From Phenylobacterium sp. SCN 70-31 (lineage in GTDB: Bacteria; Pseudomonadota; Alphaproteobacteria; Caulobacterales; Caulobacteraceae): a DNA stretch of 64,000 bases. The position numbers were made by a program, and so were the translations under genes. The notes beneath the pieces are model-generated. The model was not told the origin of the DNA and ran no database searches. It was given only the letters and a program-made list of their open reading frames with translations. The stretch spans positions 176,560 through 240,559 of the forward strand of contig NZ_MEEX01000007.1 in NCBI RefSeq assembly GCF_001724605.1, written 5' to 3'. The stretch's first letter is position 1, and the number at the start of each line of letters is the position of its first letter. Shown here piece after piece: positions 18,856 to 28,341 of the stretch.

Positions 18856-19285
18856 GCCGAGCGGTTCCTCGAAAGGGCGAGGCGTTCCCGAGCCGGGCTA
18901 GCCTCTCCGCCAACGGGGCCTGCCTGCGCCGCCTTCCGCCGGCGGCGGCCCTTCGCATCTTTCGGGGCTCGAAGCCCGGCGTGGCCGCCCGCGCCGGGCT
19001 TCCTCATGCCCGGAGCGTATCCGGGCGTAATCCATCGTCCTTACAGACTTGCGGCGTTCGCCGGCGTTCGGTGTCGGCCCTTCGGGCGGTCGTGTCGTGG
19101 CGAACGCTCGCCAGGCCGCCCCCACCCCGCCAGGCCGACCTCAGCCGGTCAGGCGGACCTGGCGGGACCGACCTTTTCCTTTGGCGGGGCGTCGCAGGTT
19201 TCGTAAAGGGTCCGGAGTTCCCACCTGAATGGGTCGCGGTCCGCCGCGATCCGATCCCTCTCCACGACCTGACGACAGTAGCACG
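18856..19285. other. Intergenic region between recA and alaS
   Basis: 430 bases without a convincing gene. It contains a strong hairpin (18972-19001) that may end the recA transcript, then GC-rich sequence with several GGTC/GACC repeats around 19130-19170, and the presumed alaS promoter/leader. No T-box or other riboswitch fold was recognisable by eye. Confidence 0.5.
18972..19001. terminator. Hairpin downstream of recA
   Basis: Perfect 10-base arms AAGCCCGGCG / CGCCGGGCTT with a 10-base loop, 117 bases after the recA stop. Only T-T-C-C-T-C follows, so it is a weak intrinsic terminator at best; it may instead stabilise a 3' end. Confidence 0.5.
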
Positions 19286-21931
19286 ATGCCCAGCCTGAAC
19301 GAGATCCGGACGCACTTCCTGGACCACTTCAAGCGGAACGACCACGAGGTCGTGGCCTCGGCGCCGCTCGTCCCGCAGAACGACCCGACGCTGCTGTTCG
19401 TCAACGCCGGGATGGTGCCGTTCAAGAACTACTTCACCGGCGCCGAAACCGCGCCGTGGCCGCGGGCGACGAGTTCGCAGAAATGCGTTCGCGCGGGCGG
19501 CAAGCACAACGATCTCGACAACGTCGGATACACCGCGCGCCACCACACCTTTTTCGAGATGCTCGGCAACTTCTCGTTCGGCGACTATTTCAAGGACGGC
19601 GCGATCGAGCAGGCCTGGGCGCTGATCCGCGACTTCGGCCTCTCGAAGGACAGGCTGCTGGTCACCGTCTATCACACCGACGACGAGGCGGCGTCGCTGT
19701 GGAAGAAGATCGCGGGCTTCTCCGACGACCGCATCATCCGCATCGCCACGGCGGACAACTTCTGGTCCATGGGCGACACGGGACCCTGCGGCCCGTGCTC
19801 TGAGATCTTCATCGACCAGGGCCCGGAACTGGCCGGGGGCCCGCCCGGCAGCCCGGACGAGGACGGCGACCGGTTCCTGGAGTTCTGGAACCTCGTCTTC
19901 ATGCAGTTCGAGCGTTTCGCCGACGGAACCGAGCGTCCGCTGCCCAAGCCGCAGATCGACACCGGCATGGGCCTGGAACGGATCACCGCGATCCTTCAGG
20001 GGGTGCATTCGAACTACGACACCGACCTCTTCCGCACGCTGATCGCCGGCAGCGTCGAGGCGACCGGGGTGAAGGCCGAGGGCGAGGCGGCCCCATCGCA
20101 CCGGGTGATCGCCGACCATCTCAGGGCGACCAGCTTCCTGATCGCAGACGGCGTGACGCCGTCGAACGAGGGCCGAGGCTATGTGCTGCGCCGGATCATG
20201 CGCCGGGCCATGCGCCATGCGCACCTGCTGGGCGCCGAGGAGCCCCTGATGCACAGGCTGGCGCCCACCCTGGTGGCCGAGATGGGCGACGCCTATCCCG
20301 AGCTGCGCCGGGCCGAGGACGCCATCGTCGACACGTTGCGTCAGGAGGAGGTGCGCTTCCGCACGACGCTGGGTCGGGGGATGGCGCTGCTGGACCAGGC
20401 GACCGCTGGCCTGACGGACGGCGGCGTGCTGCCGGGCGAGACGGCCTTCCAGCTCTACGACACCTACGGCTTTCCGCTGGACCTCACCCAGGACGCGGTG
20501 CGGGCGCGGGGCGTCACCGTGGACCTCGAGGGTTTCGACGCCGCCATGACGCGCCAACGCGAGATGGCGCGCGAGGCCTGGAAGGGCTCGGGGCAGGCGA
20601 CGGCGGCGGCCGAGTGGTTTGCGATCCGCGACCGGCTGGGGCCGACGGTGTTCGTGGGCTACGACGAGACGGAGGCGACCGGCGAGCTTCTGACCCTGGT
20701 GGTCGATGGCCAGGAAGCCGACCGAGTCGGCTCGGGCGGCCGGGCGCAGGCGCTGTTCGACCGCACCCCGTTCTACGCCGAGAGCGGCGGCCAGGCGGGC
20801 GACCGTGGCGAGATCGAATGGACCGGCGGCCGCGCGCGCGTCCTCGACGTCCAGAAGCAGGCGGGCGACCTCCACGTCCACGACATCGAGGTGGTGGAGG
20901 GCGAACTCGCGCCCGGCGCTCGGGTGCGGCTGGCGGTCGATGCGGAACGCCGGGCGTCGACGCGGGCCAATCACTCGGCCACCCATCTGCTGCATTCGGC
21001 GCTGCGGAACGTGCTGGGCCGCCATGTGACCCAGAAGGGCCAGATGGTGGACGGCGAGCGCATCCGCTTCGACTTCAGCCACGGCCAGCCGGTGACGCCG
21101 GAGGAGATCGACAGGATCGAGGCCGAGGTGAACGCGGTGGTGCGACAGAACCTGGCCGCGGACACGCGCGAGATGGCGCCGGAGGCCGCCATGGAGGCGG
21201 GCGCCATGGCGCTGTTCGGCGAGAAGTACGGCGACAGCGTGCGCGTGCTGACCCTGGGCCGGGCGCTGAGCGGGGAGGGGAACTATTCGGTGGAGCTGTG
21301 CGGCGGCACGCATGTGGCGCGGACGGGCGACATCGCATTGTTCAAGATCGTGTCGGAGCAGGGGGTGGCCGCCGGCGTACGCCGGATCGAGGCCCTGACC
21401 GGCGAGGCGGCGCGGCGCTGGCTTCTGGAGCAGGCGGCGGTGGCCAAGGGCCTGGCCGACCAGTTCAAGGTTCCGGTCGTCGAGGTGACCGGGCGTGTGG
21501 AGGCGCTGCAGGCCCAGGCCCGCAAGCTGGAGAAGGACCTGGCCGAGGCCAAGCGTCAGCTCGCCATGGGCGGTGGCGGCGCCGGCGCGGCCTCGGGCCC
21601 CGAGGACATCGGTGGGGTGCAGGTGATCGCGCGCGTCATGGACGGCGTGGGCGGCAAGGACCTGCGGCCGATCGCCGAGGAATTCAAGAAGCAGCTTCCC
21701 GACGGCGTGATCGCGCTCATCGGCACGGCCGATGGCAAGGCGGCCGCGACGGTCGCCATCACGGGCGCCGCCCAGTCGCGGTTCAACGCGGCCGAGCTGG
21801 CGAAGGCGGCGGTGCTGGCCATGGGCGGACAGGGAGCCGGCGGCCGGCCCGATTTCGCCCAGGGCGGCGCACCCGACGGATCGCGCGCGGCCGATGGGCT
21901 GGCGGCGGTGAAGGCGGCTCTCACCGGCTGA
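19286..21931 (+). CDS. alaS: Alanyl-tRNA synthetase
   Basis: 881 aa from ATG at 19286 ('[15 protein letters not shown]'); a longer frame upstream has no family match. Class II catalytic core ('[15 protein letters not shown]', '[19 protein letters not shown]', 'GMGLERI'), tRNA-recognition helices, an editing domain with the zinc-binding '[12 protein letters not shown]' and '[12 protein letters not shown]', and the C-terminal DHHA1 domain. It charges tRNA-Ala and hydrolyses misacylated Ser/Gly. The recA-alaS order is common in this group. Confidence 0.98.
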   Translation: MPSLNEIRTHFLDHFKRNDHEVVASAPLVPQNDPTLLFVNAGMVPFKNYFTGAETAPWPRATSSQKCVRAGGKHNDLDNVGYTARHHTFFEMLGNFSFGDYFKDGAIEQAWALIRDFGLSKDRLLVTVYHTDDEAASLWKKIAGFSDDRIIRIATADNFWSMGDTGPCGPCSEIFIDQGPELAGGPPGSPDEDGDRFLEFWNLVFMQFERFADGTERPLPKPQIDTGMGLERITAILQGVHSNYDTDLFRTLIAGSVEATGVKAEGEAAPSHRVIADHLRATSFLIADGVTPSNEGRGYVLRRIMRRAMRHAHLLGAEEPLMHRLAPTLVAEMGDAYPELRRAEDAIVDTLRQEEVRFRTTLGRGMALLDQATAGLTDGGVLPGETAFQLYDTYGFPLDLTQDAVRARGVTVDLEGFDAAMTRQREMAREAWKGSGQATAAAEWFAIRDRLGPTVFVGYDETEATGELLTLVVDGQEADRVGSGGRAQALFDRTPFYAESGGQAGDRGEIEWTGGRARVLDVQKQAGDLHVHDIEVVEGELAPGARVRLAVDAERRASTRANHSATHLLHSALRNVLGRHVTQKGQMVDGERIRFDFSHGQPVTPEEIDRIEAEVNAVVRQNLAADTREMAPEAAMEAGAMALFGEKYGDSVRVLTLGRALSGEGNYSVELCGGTHVARTGDIALFKIVSEQGVAAGVRRIEALTGEAARRWLLEQAAVAKGLADQFKVPVVEVTGRVEALQAQARKLEKDLAEAKRQLAMGGGGAGAASGPEDIGGVQVIARVMDGVGGKDLRPIAEEFKKQLPDGVIALIGTADGKAAATVAITGAAQSRFNAAELAKAAVLAMGGQGAGGRPDFAQGGAPDGSRAADGLAAVKAALTG

Positions 21932-22039
21932 GAGGCGAGTGGGCGTCGCGCCTCAGGGGAATGAAGCTGCGCGCGTCCCGGTTGTGGCGTCTGATGGCGC
22001 GTCGGGGCTCCGAATCCGGAGCTACATGGGGACTTCGGA

Positions 22040-22702
22040 ATGACACGGAAATTTGTCGCGGCGCTCGCCGCCACCGCCGGGCTGGCGTTCGCCGCCACTC
22101 AGGCGCAAGCCACCGTCTTCGCGGGCAACTGGGAACTGACGGCCTACAACAGCGCCGATCCGGGGCTGGTGCTCAAGATCAACGGTCCGCTGACCGACAC
22201 CTTCGATCTCGATCTGGGATCCGACCCGGTCCAGAGCTTCGACCTGTTCAAGCTCTACACCAACGAGACGAACGTCAACGGCGACGACACGGCATGGTCG
22301 GCCATCTCGCTGAAGTTCACGTTCGATTCGCCGAGCAACAACAACGGCCCGATCTTCGTCAACGGCGACACCAACGGCTACACCTTCTTCGGCATCTATC
22401 AGGCCGGCCAGCTGGTCTGGGACCAGGGCGGTCAGGCGCTTCTGACCTGGGGCCACGGCGAGCCCGGCCTGGAAGATCCGGGCCGCATGACCATCACGGT
22501 CAACGGCGGGACCTTCAACGAGGGCCTGTTCGGCCTCAACGAAGGCAAGAAGCACGGCCTCAAGGTCGCGGCCGAGTTCCACTGGGACAACAACCCCACC
22601 TTCGGCGCCGTTCCGGAGCCCGCCACCTGGGCGCTGATGATCGGCGGCTTCGGCATGGCCGGCGCGACTCTGCGTCGCCGTCGTTCGCTGGCTTACGCCT
22701 AG
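22040..22702 (+). CDS. PEPxxWA-CTERM secreted protein
   Basis: 220 aa. Signal peptide (~1-28, A-Q-A cut), a beta-rich mature region with Asn/Gly/Asp-rich loops ('SPSNNNGPIFVNGDTNG'), and the C-terminal sorting tail 'VPEPATWALMIGGFGMAGATL' followed by R-R-R-R. Probably exported and processed at the cell surface. Single gene: alaS ends 108 bases upstream and a strong terminator follows. Mature domain not assigned to a family. Confidence 0.85.
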   Translation: MTRKFVAALAATAGLAFAATQAQATVFAGNWELTAYNSADPGLVLKINGPLTDTFDLDLGSDPVQSFDLFKLYTNETNVNGDDTAWSAISLKFTFDSPSNNNGPIFVNGDTNGYTFFGIYQAGQLVWDQGGQALLTWGHGEPGLEDPGRMTITVNGGTFNEGLFGLNEGKKHGLKVAAEFHWDNNPTFGAVPEPATWALMIGGFGMAGATLRRRRSLAYA

Positions 22703-22725
22703 CTTCTGTCCGATACGACACGCGA

Positions 22726-22755
22726 ACGGCCGGGGGGTGACCCCGGCCGTTTTTT
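22726..22755 (+). terminator. Intrinsic terminator of the PEP-CTERM gene
   Basis: Perfect 10-base stem ACGGCCGGGG / CCCCGGCCGT with a 5-base loop and a run of six T (22750-22755), 24 bases after the stop codon. A textbook rho-independent terminator. Confidence 0.93.
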
Positions 22756-22791
22756 GTTGCGGCTGGCTTCCGTCGTGGCGATCTCGCGCGA

Positions 22792-23175
22792 TCAATCGGT
22801 GAGGTAGACGCACAGCTTGTTGCCCACCGGATCGCGGAAATAGGCGGCGTAGAAGCCGCTGGTGGCTTCGGGCGGACGATAGCCCGCCCCGCCTTCGTCG
22901 GCGCCGCCGGCGGCCAGGGCCGCGGCATGCACGGCGTCGACCTGCGCCTTGGAGGCCGCCTTGAGGGCGACCATGATCCCGTTGCCGGCGCGTGGGTCGC
23001 CGCCGTCGTACGGCCGGCAGATTCCGAGGCAGGGTTCACCGCCGAGCGGTCCGTAGAACGCCCAGCCGGGGAAGGGATCCTTGCGCTCGTAGTCCAGCGC
23101 GCCCAGGACGGCGTCGAAGAAGGGCAGGGCGGCCTCCACGTCGTGGGCGCCCAGGGTGACGTATCCGATGCTCAT
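22792..23175 (-). CDS. VOC-family (glyoxalase/bleomycin-resistance-like) protein
   Basis: 127 aa from ATG at 23175 with AGGAG ribosome-binding sequence. Vicinal-oxygen-chelate fold: 'MSIGYVTLGAHDVEAALPFF', 'DPFPGWAFYGP', and C-terminal 'FYAAYFRDPVGNKLCVYL'. The metal-ligand positions H11 and the Glu usually near the end are only partly kept ('NKLCVY' in place of N-x-x-E), so a classical glyoxalase activity is doubtful. Probably small-molecule binding or resistance. A LexA-type box lies 40 bases upstream, overlapping a plausible promoter, which suggests SOS control. Confidence 0.9.
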   Translation of the reverse strand: MSIGYVTLGAHDVEAALPFFDAVLGALDYERKDPFPGWAFYGPLGGEPCLGICRPYDGGDPRAGNGIMVALKAASKAQVDAVHAAALAAGGADEGGAGYRPPEATSGFYAAYFRDPVGNKLCVYLTD

Positions 23176-23214
23176 GCGTGGTCTCCTGTCTGTCGGCATC
23201 CTATGCGCAGATTC

Positions 23215-23229
23215 GAACAAATCAAGAAC
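23215..23229 (-). promoter_or_regulatory. Candidate LexA (SOS) box upstream of the VOC gene
   Basis: GAAC-AAATCAA-GAAC (GTTC-N7-GTTC on the minus strand), same form as the recA box. Reading toward the VOC gene, a -35-like TTGATT (23225-23220) lies inside the box and a -10-like TAGGAT (23203-23198) follows after 16 bases. The promoter-embedded position is the main support; by composition about one such 8-base match could occur by chance in the window. Confidence 0.6.
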
Positions 23230-23295
23230 ATGAATTGACGCGGGCGCGTGTCGGGCGTCTTCTCGAAGAACGCCGTTTCTTCGGGAGGTTCCGAG

Positions 23296-23556
23296 ATGGA
23301 AGACCGTGGTCACTTTGGCGGGCAGACGACCGATGTCGTCGCGCACGAGCGCACCTATCACGCCTTCAGCGTCCTGGTCCGGTGGTCGATGCTGCTGATC
23401 GGCAATGCGATCCTGTGGCTGACTCTGTGGTTCGCGTCGCCCGCCGGGTTCTGGGGCGCGACGATCGTGGGCGCGGTGACGTTCCTGTTGGGCTACCTCT
23501 TCCTCGTCCGGCACGAGGAGAAGCAGCCGCTCGACGTCTGGGCCGAAGGGCGCTGA
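23296..23556 (+). CDS. aa3-type cytochrome c oxidase subunit IV-like small membrane protein
   Basis: 86 aa from ATG at 23296 (GGGAGG 7 bases upstream; an earlier in-frame ATG at 23248 lacks one). Soluble N-terminus with 'AHERTYHAFSVLVRW', then two hydrophobic helices ('MLLIGNAILWLTLWF', 'TIVGAVTFLLGYLFL'). This resembles the short bacterial aa3 oxidase subunit IV family (COX4_pro_2), which packs against the core subunits in the inner membrane. No other oxidase gene is nearby, as is often so for this subunit. Family assignment is probable but not certain. Confidence 0.75.
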   Translation: MEDRGHFGGQTTDVVAHERTYHAFSVLVRWSMLLIGNAILWLTLWFASPAGFWGATIVGAVTFLLGYLFLVRHEEKQPLDVWAEGR

Positions 23557-23563
23557 AGATAAA

Positions 23564-23594
23564 AGCGCCGCCCGCGGGGTCCGCGGGCGGCGCT
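23564..23594 (-). terminator. Intrinsic terminator of icd
   Basis: Perfect 14-base stem AGCGCCGCCCGCGG / CCGCGGGCGGCGCT with a 3-base loop. On the minus strand it is followed by TTTTATC, 41 bases after the icd stop, so it ends the icd transcript; it may also stop transcription from the opposite small oxidase gene. Confidence 0.9.
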
Positions 23595-23634
23595 CTGAAA
23601 TCGATGTTTCCGCCCCCCTCGGAGGCGGCGCCGA

Positions 23635-24849
23635 TCAGGCGGCCAGCGCCTTGTCCAGGTTGTCGGCCACCTTGTCGATGAAGCCTTCGGTGGTGAGCCA
23701 CCCCTGAGTGTCGCCCACCAGCAGGGCGAGGTCCTTCGTCATCGAGCCGCTTTCGACGGTGGAGACGCACACCTGTTCCAGGGTCTTGGCGAAGCGGGCC
23801 AGTTCCTCGTTGTCGTCGAGCTTGGCGCGGTGGCTGAGGCCCTGGGTCCAGGCGAAGATCGAGGCGATCGAGTTCGTCGACGTCGACTCGCCTCGCTGAT
23901 GCTGGCGGAAGTGGCGGGTCACGGTGCCGTGGGCGGCCTCGGCTTCCATGATCTTGCCGTCCGGCGTGATCAGCACCGAGGTCATCAGGCCCAGCGAGCC
24001 GAAGCCCTGGGCGACCTGATCCGACTGGACGTCGCCGTCGTAGTTCTTGCAGGCCCAGATGAAGGCGCCCGACCACTTCAGCGCCGAGGCGACCATGTCG
24101 TCGATCAGGCGGTGCTCGTAGACGAGGCCCGCGGCCTTGAACCGGTCGGCGAACTCGGCCTCGTAGACTTCGGCGAAGATGTCCTTGAAGCGGCCGTCAT
24201 AGGCCTTGAGGATCGTGTTCTTGGTCGAGAGATAGACCGGATAGTTGCGGTTCAGCCCGTAGGCCATCGAGGCGCGGGCGAACTCGCGGATCGACTCGTC
24301 GAGGTTGTACATGCCCATGGCCACCCCGCTCGCGGGGAAGTCGAACACCTCGTGCTCGATCGTGTCGCCGTTCTCGCCTTCCCACTTGATCGTGAGCTTG
24401 CCCTTGCCCGGCACCAGGAAGTCGGTGGCCTTGTACTGGTCGCCGAAGGCGTGGCGGCCGACGATGATCGGCTGGGTCCAGCCGGGGATGAGGCGCGGCA
24501 CGTTCTTGCAGATGATCGGCTCGCGGAAGACGACGCCGCCCAGGATGTTGCGGATCGTGCCGTTCGGCGACTTCCACATCTTCTTGAGGCCGAATTCCTT
24601 CACCCGGGCTTCGTCGGGCGTGATGGTCGCGCACTTGATGCCGACGCCGTACTTCTTGATCGCCTCGGCCGCTTCGACCGTCACCTTGTCGTCGGTGGCG
24701 TCGCGGTGCTCCATCCCCAGGTCGTAGTACTCGATCTTCAGGTCGAGGTAGGGGAGGATCAGCTTTTCCTTGATCAGTTTCCAGATGATGCGGGTCATCT
24801 CGTCCCCGTCGAGGTCTACGACGGGGTTGGTGACTTTGATCTTGGCCAT
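23635..24849 (-). CDS. icd: Isocitrate dehydrogenase (NADP+)
   Basis: 404 aa. Oxidative decarboxylation of isocitrate to 2-oxoglutarate in the TCA cycle. It belongs to the eukaryote-like (type II) dimeric subfamily: '[20 protein letters not shown]', '[12 protein letters not shown]' with the substrate-binding Ser/Asn/Arg, '[18 protein letters not shown]', and '[11 protein letters not shown]' for NADP+ binding. Own terminator downstream; divergent from trmJ. Confidence 0.97.
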   Translation of the reverse strand: MAKIKVTNPVVDLDGDEMTRIIWKLIKEKLILPYLDLKIEYYDLGMEHRDATDDKVTVEAAEAIKKYGVGIKCATITPDEARVKEFGLKKMWKSPNGTIRNILGGVVFREPIICKNVPRLIPGWTQPIIVGRHAFGDQYKATDFLVPGKGKLTIKWEGENGDTIEHEVFDFPASGVAMGMYNLDESIREFARASMAYGLNRNYPVYLSTKNTILKAYDGRFKDIFAEVYEAEFADRFKAAGLVYEHRLIDDMVASALKWSGAFIWACKNYDGDVQSDQVAQGFGSLGLMTSVLITPDGKIMEAEAAHGTVTRHFRQHQRGESTSTNSIASIFAWTQGLSHRAKLDDNEELARFAKTLEQVCVSTVESGSMTKDLALLVGDTQGWLTTEGFIDKVADNLDKALAA

Positions 24850-25101
24850 GAGGGGCGGGGGCTCCGGGCGATAGAATGTCTTAAGGGCCGTATAGCCGCC
24901 GGGAGCGCCAACGCAAAGGCTCGCGAGGGGTCACCTTACGGCACGGACGCCTCTCCGGCTTCGCAACAGGCAGGCGACGGCCGGAGGCTGTGCGACGCGA
25001 GCGATCGGCGCCGTCGGACGCGTCGTCTGGAGGTTCCGTCGCGGTGGCGTTTCCATCGGCGAGGGTTGCCTTCCGGCGGGCGGGCGCCTCTAAGACGGGG
25101 C

Positions 25102-25899
25102 ATGGCCAACGCCGCCCTCTCCGCACCCACCCTTTCCGCGCCGGCCGTCATCCTGACCACGCCCCAGCTCGCCGAGAACATCGGGGCCGTTGCGCGCATC
25201 ATGGCCAACTTCGGCCTGTCGGATCTTCGCCTGGTGAATCCTCGCGACGGCTGGCCCCAGGAGCGTGCTTGGGCCCTGGCTTCGGGGGCGGAATGGCCGC
25301 TGAACGCCGCCCGGGTGCACGACACCGTGGCCGAGGCGGTCGCAGACCTGCAACTCGTCTTCGCCACGACCGCGCGTCCGCGAGAGCTGACCCTGCCGGT
25401 GCTGACGCCGCGGGCCGCCGCGGCGGAACTGGCGGGCGCGGCCGCCGAAGGGCGGCGCGTGGGCCTGTTGTTCGGCGGGGAACGCGCGGGGCTCGAGACC
25501 GCCGACATCGCGCTTTGCCAGGCGGTGGTGACCATTCCGATCGATCCGCGTTTTCGCTCGCTGAATCTCGCCCAGGCGGTGGCCATCAACGCCTATGAGT
25601 GGCGCACGACGGTCGCCGACGCTGCGCCGCCCGCCTTCCGCGAGGGACCGGAGCCAGCCTCGGGCGAGGCCCTGCTGGGCCTCTACCAGCACCTCGAGCG
25701 CGAACTGGAGACCGCGGGCTTCTTCCATCCGCCCGAGAAGACGCCGAACATGGTCCAGAACCTGCGGTCCGCGCTGGGCAAGGCGCGCTTCACCGATCAG
25801 GAGGTGCGCACGCTTCGCGGGGTGATCACCGCCCTCAGCCGGGGACGGGGCAAGGTGCTGGAGAAGATCGCCCGCAAGCGGGGCGAGGGCGAGGCGTGA
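25102..25899 (+). CDS. trmJ: TrmJ/SpoU-type tRNA 2'-O-methyltransferase
   Basis: 265 aa from ATG at 25102; a very long frame upstream is a shadow of icd. SPOUT fold: motif 1 'PQLAENIGAVARIMANFG', motif 2 'GLLFGGERAGL', motif 3 'SLNLAQAVAINAYEW' with the knotted SAM site. TrmJ methylates the 2'-O of position 32 in tRNAs. The C-terminal ~80 residues ('PEKTPNMVQNLRSAL...') are the usual extension. Its stop overlaps the GTG of the next gene. Confidence 0.88.
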   Translation: MANAALSAPTLSAPAVILTTPQLAENIGAVARIMANFGLSDLRLVNPRDGWPQERAWALASGAEWPLNAARVHDTVAEAVADLQLVFATTARPRELTLPVLTPRAAAAELAGAAAEGRRVGLLFGGERAGLETADIALCQAVVTIPIDPRFRSLNLAQAVAINAYEWRTTVADAAPPAFREGPEPASGEALLGLYQHLERELETAGFFHPPEKTPNMVQNLRSALGKARFTDQEVRTLRGVITALSRGRGKVLEKIARKRGEGEA

Positions 25900-27056
25900 C
25901 GCCGTCCGGTGAAGGAGGGGCCGGCGAAGGAGGGCCCGGCGAAGGAATACCTGGCGCAGGAAGGCCGGGAGAAGGTCTGGCGCGTCTGCTGGCGGCGCTG
26001 CCGATTCCGATTCTCCAGGCGCCGATGGTGGGCGCGTCCCTGGACGGCCTGGCGGCGGCGGTGAGCGCGGCCGGCGGGATGGGCGCCCTCGCGGCGGGCG
26101 CCCTGGCGCCCGAGGCGATCGGACCGGCGGTGGCGCGCGTGCGGGCGGCGACCGACGCCCCGTTCGCGGTCAATCTGCTCATGGCGCCGCGGGGCGATCC
26201 GGCGCCCGGCGAGGTGGCCGCGGCCCTGGCGCAGCTGACGCCGTGGTACGCTCAACTGGGCCTGGAGCCTCCCGAGGCTCCGAACAGTTTCGCGCCGGAC
26301 TTCGACGCCCAGCTGGAGGCGGTCATCGCGGCGTCGCCGCCCGCCGCATCGTTCACCTTCGGCATTCTGGACCGGCCGCGGGTGGCGCGTCTCCGGGCGC
26401 GAGGAACCCTCGTCATCGGGACGGCGACAACGGTCGCCGAGGCGCGGGCCTGGGCCGAGGCGGGCGCCGACGGAATCTGCGCTCAGGGTTTCGAGGCCGG
26501 GGGGCATCGCGGGCACTTCCTGGCCGATCCGGAGGCCAGCCTCGTGGGGACGCTGGCCCTGGTGGCGACGATCCGGTCGGCCGTGGACCTGCCGGTCATC
26601 GCCGCCGGGGGAATCATGGACGGGCGGGGGGTGGCGGCGGTGCTCGCCCTGGGGGCGGCGGCGGCGCAGATGGGGACGGCGTTCCTGCTCGCGGACGAGG
26701 CCACGACGTCCAGGCCCTGGCGAGGGGCGATCGAGAGGGCGGGCGACGACGCCACGCGCCTGACGCGGGCGTTCACCGGCCGTCACGCCCGCGGCATCGA
26801 GAACAGGTTCATGCGTCTGATGCATGGGGTCCAGGACGAGGTCCCAGCCTATCCTGTCCAGAACAGGCTGACCCAGCCGCTGCGCGCCGCCGCCGCCCAG
26901 GCCGACGAGCCCGAGATGATTTCGCTCTGGGCCGGTCAGGGCGTGGCCCTCGCGCGGCCCGGCCAGGCGGCCGGGATGCTGCGAGCGTGGTGGGACGAGG
27001 CCGGCGAGGCCGCCCGGATGCTGGCGAGCCGGACGGAGCGGAAGGACGGATCTTGA
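25896..27056 (+). CDS. Nitronate monooxygenase-type FMN protein with repeat-encoded N-terminus
   Basis: 386 aa from the GTG at 25896 that overlaps the trmJ stop (GTGA). The TIM-barrel starts at about residue 29 ('LLAALPIPILQAPMVGASL') and shows the FMN signatures 'GADGICAQGFEAGGHRGHF' and 'VIAAGGIMDGRGVAAVLALGA'. Family members oxidise alkyl nitronates; some are 2-nitropropane dioxygenase-like or enoyl reductases. The first ~28 residues are Gly/Glu/Pro pentapeptides encoded by a 15-base tandem repeat and are absent from the family, so the true start may be different. It is coupled to the DUF1254 gene that follows. Confidence 0.87.
   Translation: MTPSGEGGAGEGGPGEGIPGAGRPGEGLARLLAALPIPILQAPMVGASLDGLAAAVSAAGGMGALAAGALAPEAIGPAVARVRAATDAPFAVNLLMAPRGDPAPGEVAAALAQLTPWYAQLGLEPPEAPNSFAPDFDAQLEAVIAASPPAASFTFGILDRPRVARLRARGTLVIGTATTVAEARAWAEAGADGICAQGFEAGGHRGHFLADPEASLVGTLALVATIRSAVDLPVIAAGGIMDGRGVAAVLALGAAAAQMGTAFLLADEATTSRPWRGAIERAGDDATRLTRAFTGRHARGIENRFMRLMHGVQDEVPAYPVQNRLTQPLRAAAAQADEPEMISLWAGQGVALARPGQAAGMLRAWWDEAGEAARMLASRTERKDGS
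25906..25980 (+). repeat. 15-base imperfect tandem repeat, five units
   Basis: Units such as CCGGTGAAGGAGGGG, CCGGCGAAGGAGGGC and CCGGCGAAGGAATAC follow each other, the fourth and fifth being more diverged. In the frame of the overlapping gene they encode pentapeptides G-E-G-G-A, G-E-G-G-P, G-E-G-I-P, G-A-G-R-P, G-E-G-L-A. Repeat of this type can vary in copy number without shifting the frame. Confidence 0.85.
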
Positions 27057-28294
27057 GCGACCTGAGGACGGCGGCGCGGGACGCCTACATCTACACCTTG
27101 CCGCTGATCGAGGTGGCGACGACGCGCCAGCGGGGCCTGGGACTGGGACAGACGATGGGGACCATCACCCATGTCCGGAACCTGGCGACGCCCAAGCATC
27201 GCGCCGTGACGACGCCCAACACCGACACGCTTTATTCCACCGCCCACATCGACCTCTCGGCGGGGCCGGTGACGATCACCCTGCCGCCCGCCGGCGAGCG
27301 CTATCTCTCGCTGGCGCTGATGGACGCCTACACCAATAACTTCGCCGTCCTGGGCACGCGGACCACCGGGCCCGACGGCGGGACGTTCCGACTGGTGGGG
27401 CCGCGCGAGGCGGCCGAGGGGTGGAACCTCATCCGTTCGCCGACAGATCACGTCTGGGCGCTGGCCCGAGTCCTGGTGGAGGGGCCGCACGACCTGGACG
27501 CCGCGCGCCAGGTCCAGGCGGGCGTCTCTCTCCAGGCGCCGGCCGCGGCGCCGCCCGGGCCCTACGCGGGGCGCAAGGCGGACTGGGCGGAATATTTCGC
27601 GAGCGCCGCCAAGCTGATGGCCGCCAATCCGCCGCCGGTGACCGACCTGGGCTATCTCCAGGGGCTGGCGCCGCTCGGGCTCCTGGAAGGCTTCGACCCT
27701 GGCCGCTTCTCGGCCGACGAGGCGGCGGAGATCGCCGCCGGGCTCGAGGACGGCCGCAAGGCGGTGCGCGGCGGCGGCGGCCTGGGCGGCGGGGCGTCCA
27801 TCCAGGGCTGGTCGTATCCCAGCGCCAAGCTGGGCGATTTCGAGCAGGACTACGGGCTGCGCGCCGCGGTCGCCCTGGGCGGCCTGGCCGCCCTTCCGCC
27901 GACCGAGGCCATGTACCTTCAGGGGCAGGGGCCCGAGCCCGGCAAGCTGTTCGACGGCCGCAAGGCCTGGCGGCTGCACTTTCCGGCGGACGGCCACCTG
28001 CCGGTGGATTCCTTCTGGTCCCTCAGCCTCTACGAGGCGACCGACGACGGGCAGTACTTCTTCTGGGACAATCCGTTGAACCGCTACGCCATCGGCGACC
28101 GCTCGCCGGGCCTCGTGGCCAACGCGGACGGTTCGCTGGACATCTGGATCGGGAACGAGAGCCCCGGGGCCGAGCGCGAGGCCAACTGGCTGCCCGCGCC
28201 GCCTGCGCCGTTCGCCGTGTTCATGCGGGCCTACCTGCCGCGCGCCGAGTTGCTCCAGGGCTATTACCGTATGCCTCCGCTGGAGGTTGTCTGA
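27053..28294 (+). CDS. DUF1254/DUF1214 protein, without signal peptide
   Basis: 413 aa from a TTG (27053) overlapping the stop of the nitronate monooxygenase gene (TTGA) and preceded by GGAAGGA. DUF1254 half: 'AYIYTLPLIEVATT', 'TPNTDTLYSTAHIDLS', 'RYLSLALMDAYTNNF'; DUF1214 half: 'FDGRKAWRLHFPADG', 'FWSLSLYEATDDGQYFFWDNP', 'RYAIGDRSPG'. The biochemical function of this family is unknown. No export signal is seen, in contrast to its downstream paralogue. Translation seems coupled in the chain trmJ - monooxygenase - this gene. Confidence 0.88.
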   Translation: MSDLRTAARDAYIYTLPLIEVATTRQRGLGLGQTMGTITHVRNLATPKHRAVTTPNTDTLYSTAHIDLSAGPVTITLPPAGERYLSLALMDAYTNNFAVLGTRTTGPDGGTFRLVGPREAAEGWNLIRSPTDHVWALARVLVEGPHDLDAARQVQAGVSLQAPAAAPPGPYAGRKADWAEYFASAAKLMAANPPPVTDLGYLQGLAPLGLLEGFDPGRFSADEAAEIAAGLEDGRKAVRGGGGLGGGASIQGWSYPSAKLGDFEQDYGLRAAVALGGLAALPPTEAMYLQGQGPEPGKLFDGRKAWRLHFPADGHLPVDSFWSLSLYEATDDGQYFFWDNPLNRYAIGDRSPGLVANADGSLDIWIGNESPGAEREANWLPAPPAPFAVFMRAYLPRAELLQGYYRMPPLEVV

Positions 28295-28341
28295 CGCGCG
28301 CGTGGCCGCCAATCAGGCTCCGCGTTGATGGAGGCGGCACG

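Noticed and set aside
18856..19285. T-box or other riboswitch before alaS
   Set aside because: No T-box core sequence, and T-boxes are not expected in alphaproteobacteria; only an ordinary hairpin was found.
23830..25899. 689-codon frame ending in trmJ
   Set aside because: The first ~424 codons are antisense to icd and the intergenic region; the methyltransferase begins at 25102.
25797..26825. Minus-strand frame with pentapeptide repeats opposite the nitronate monooxygenase gene
   Set aside because: The repeat is the reverse reading of the 15-base tandem repeat; the rest is Arg-rich shadow sequence.
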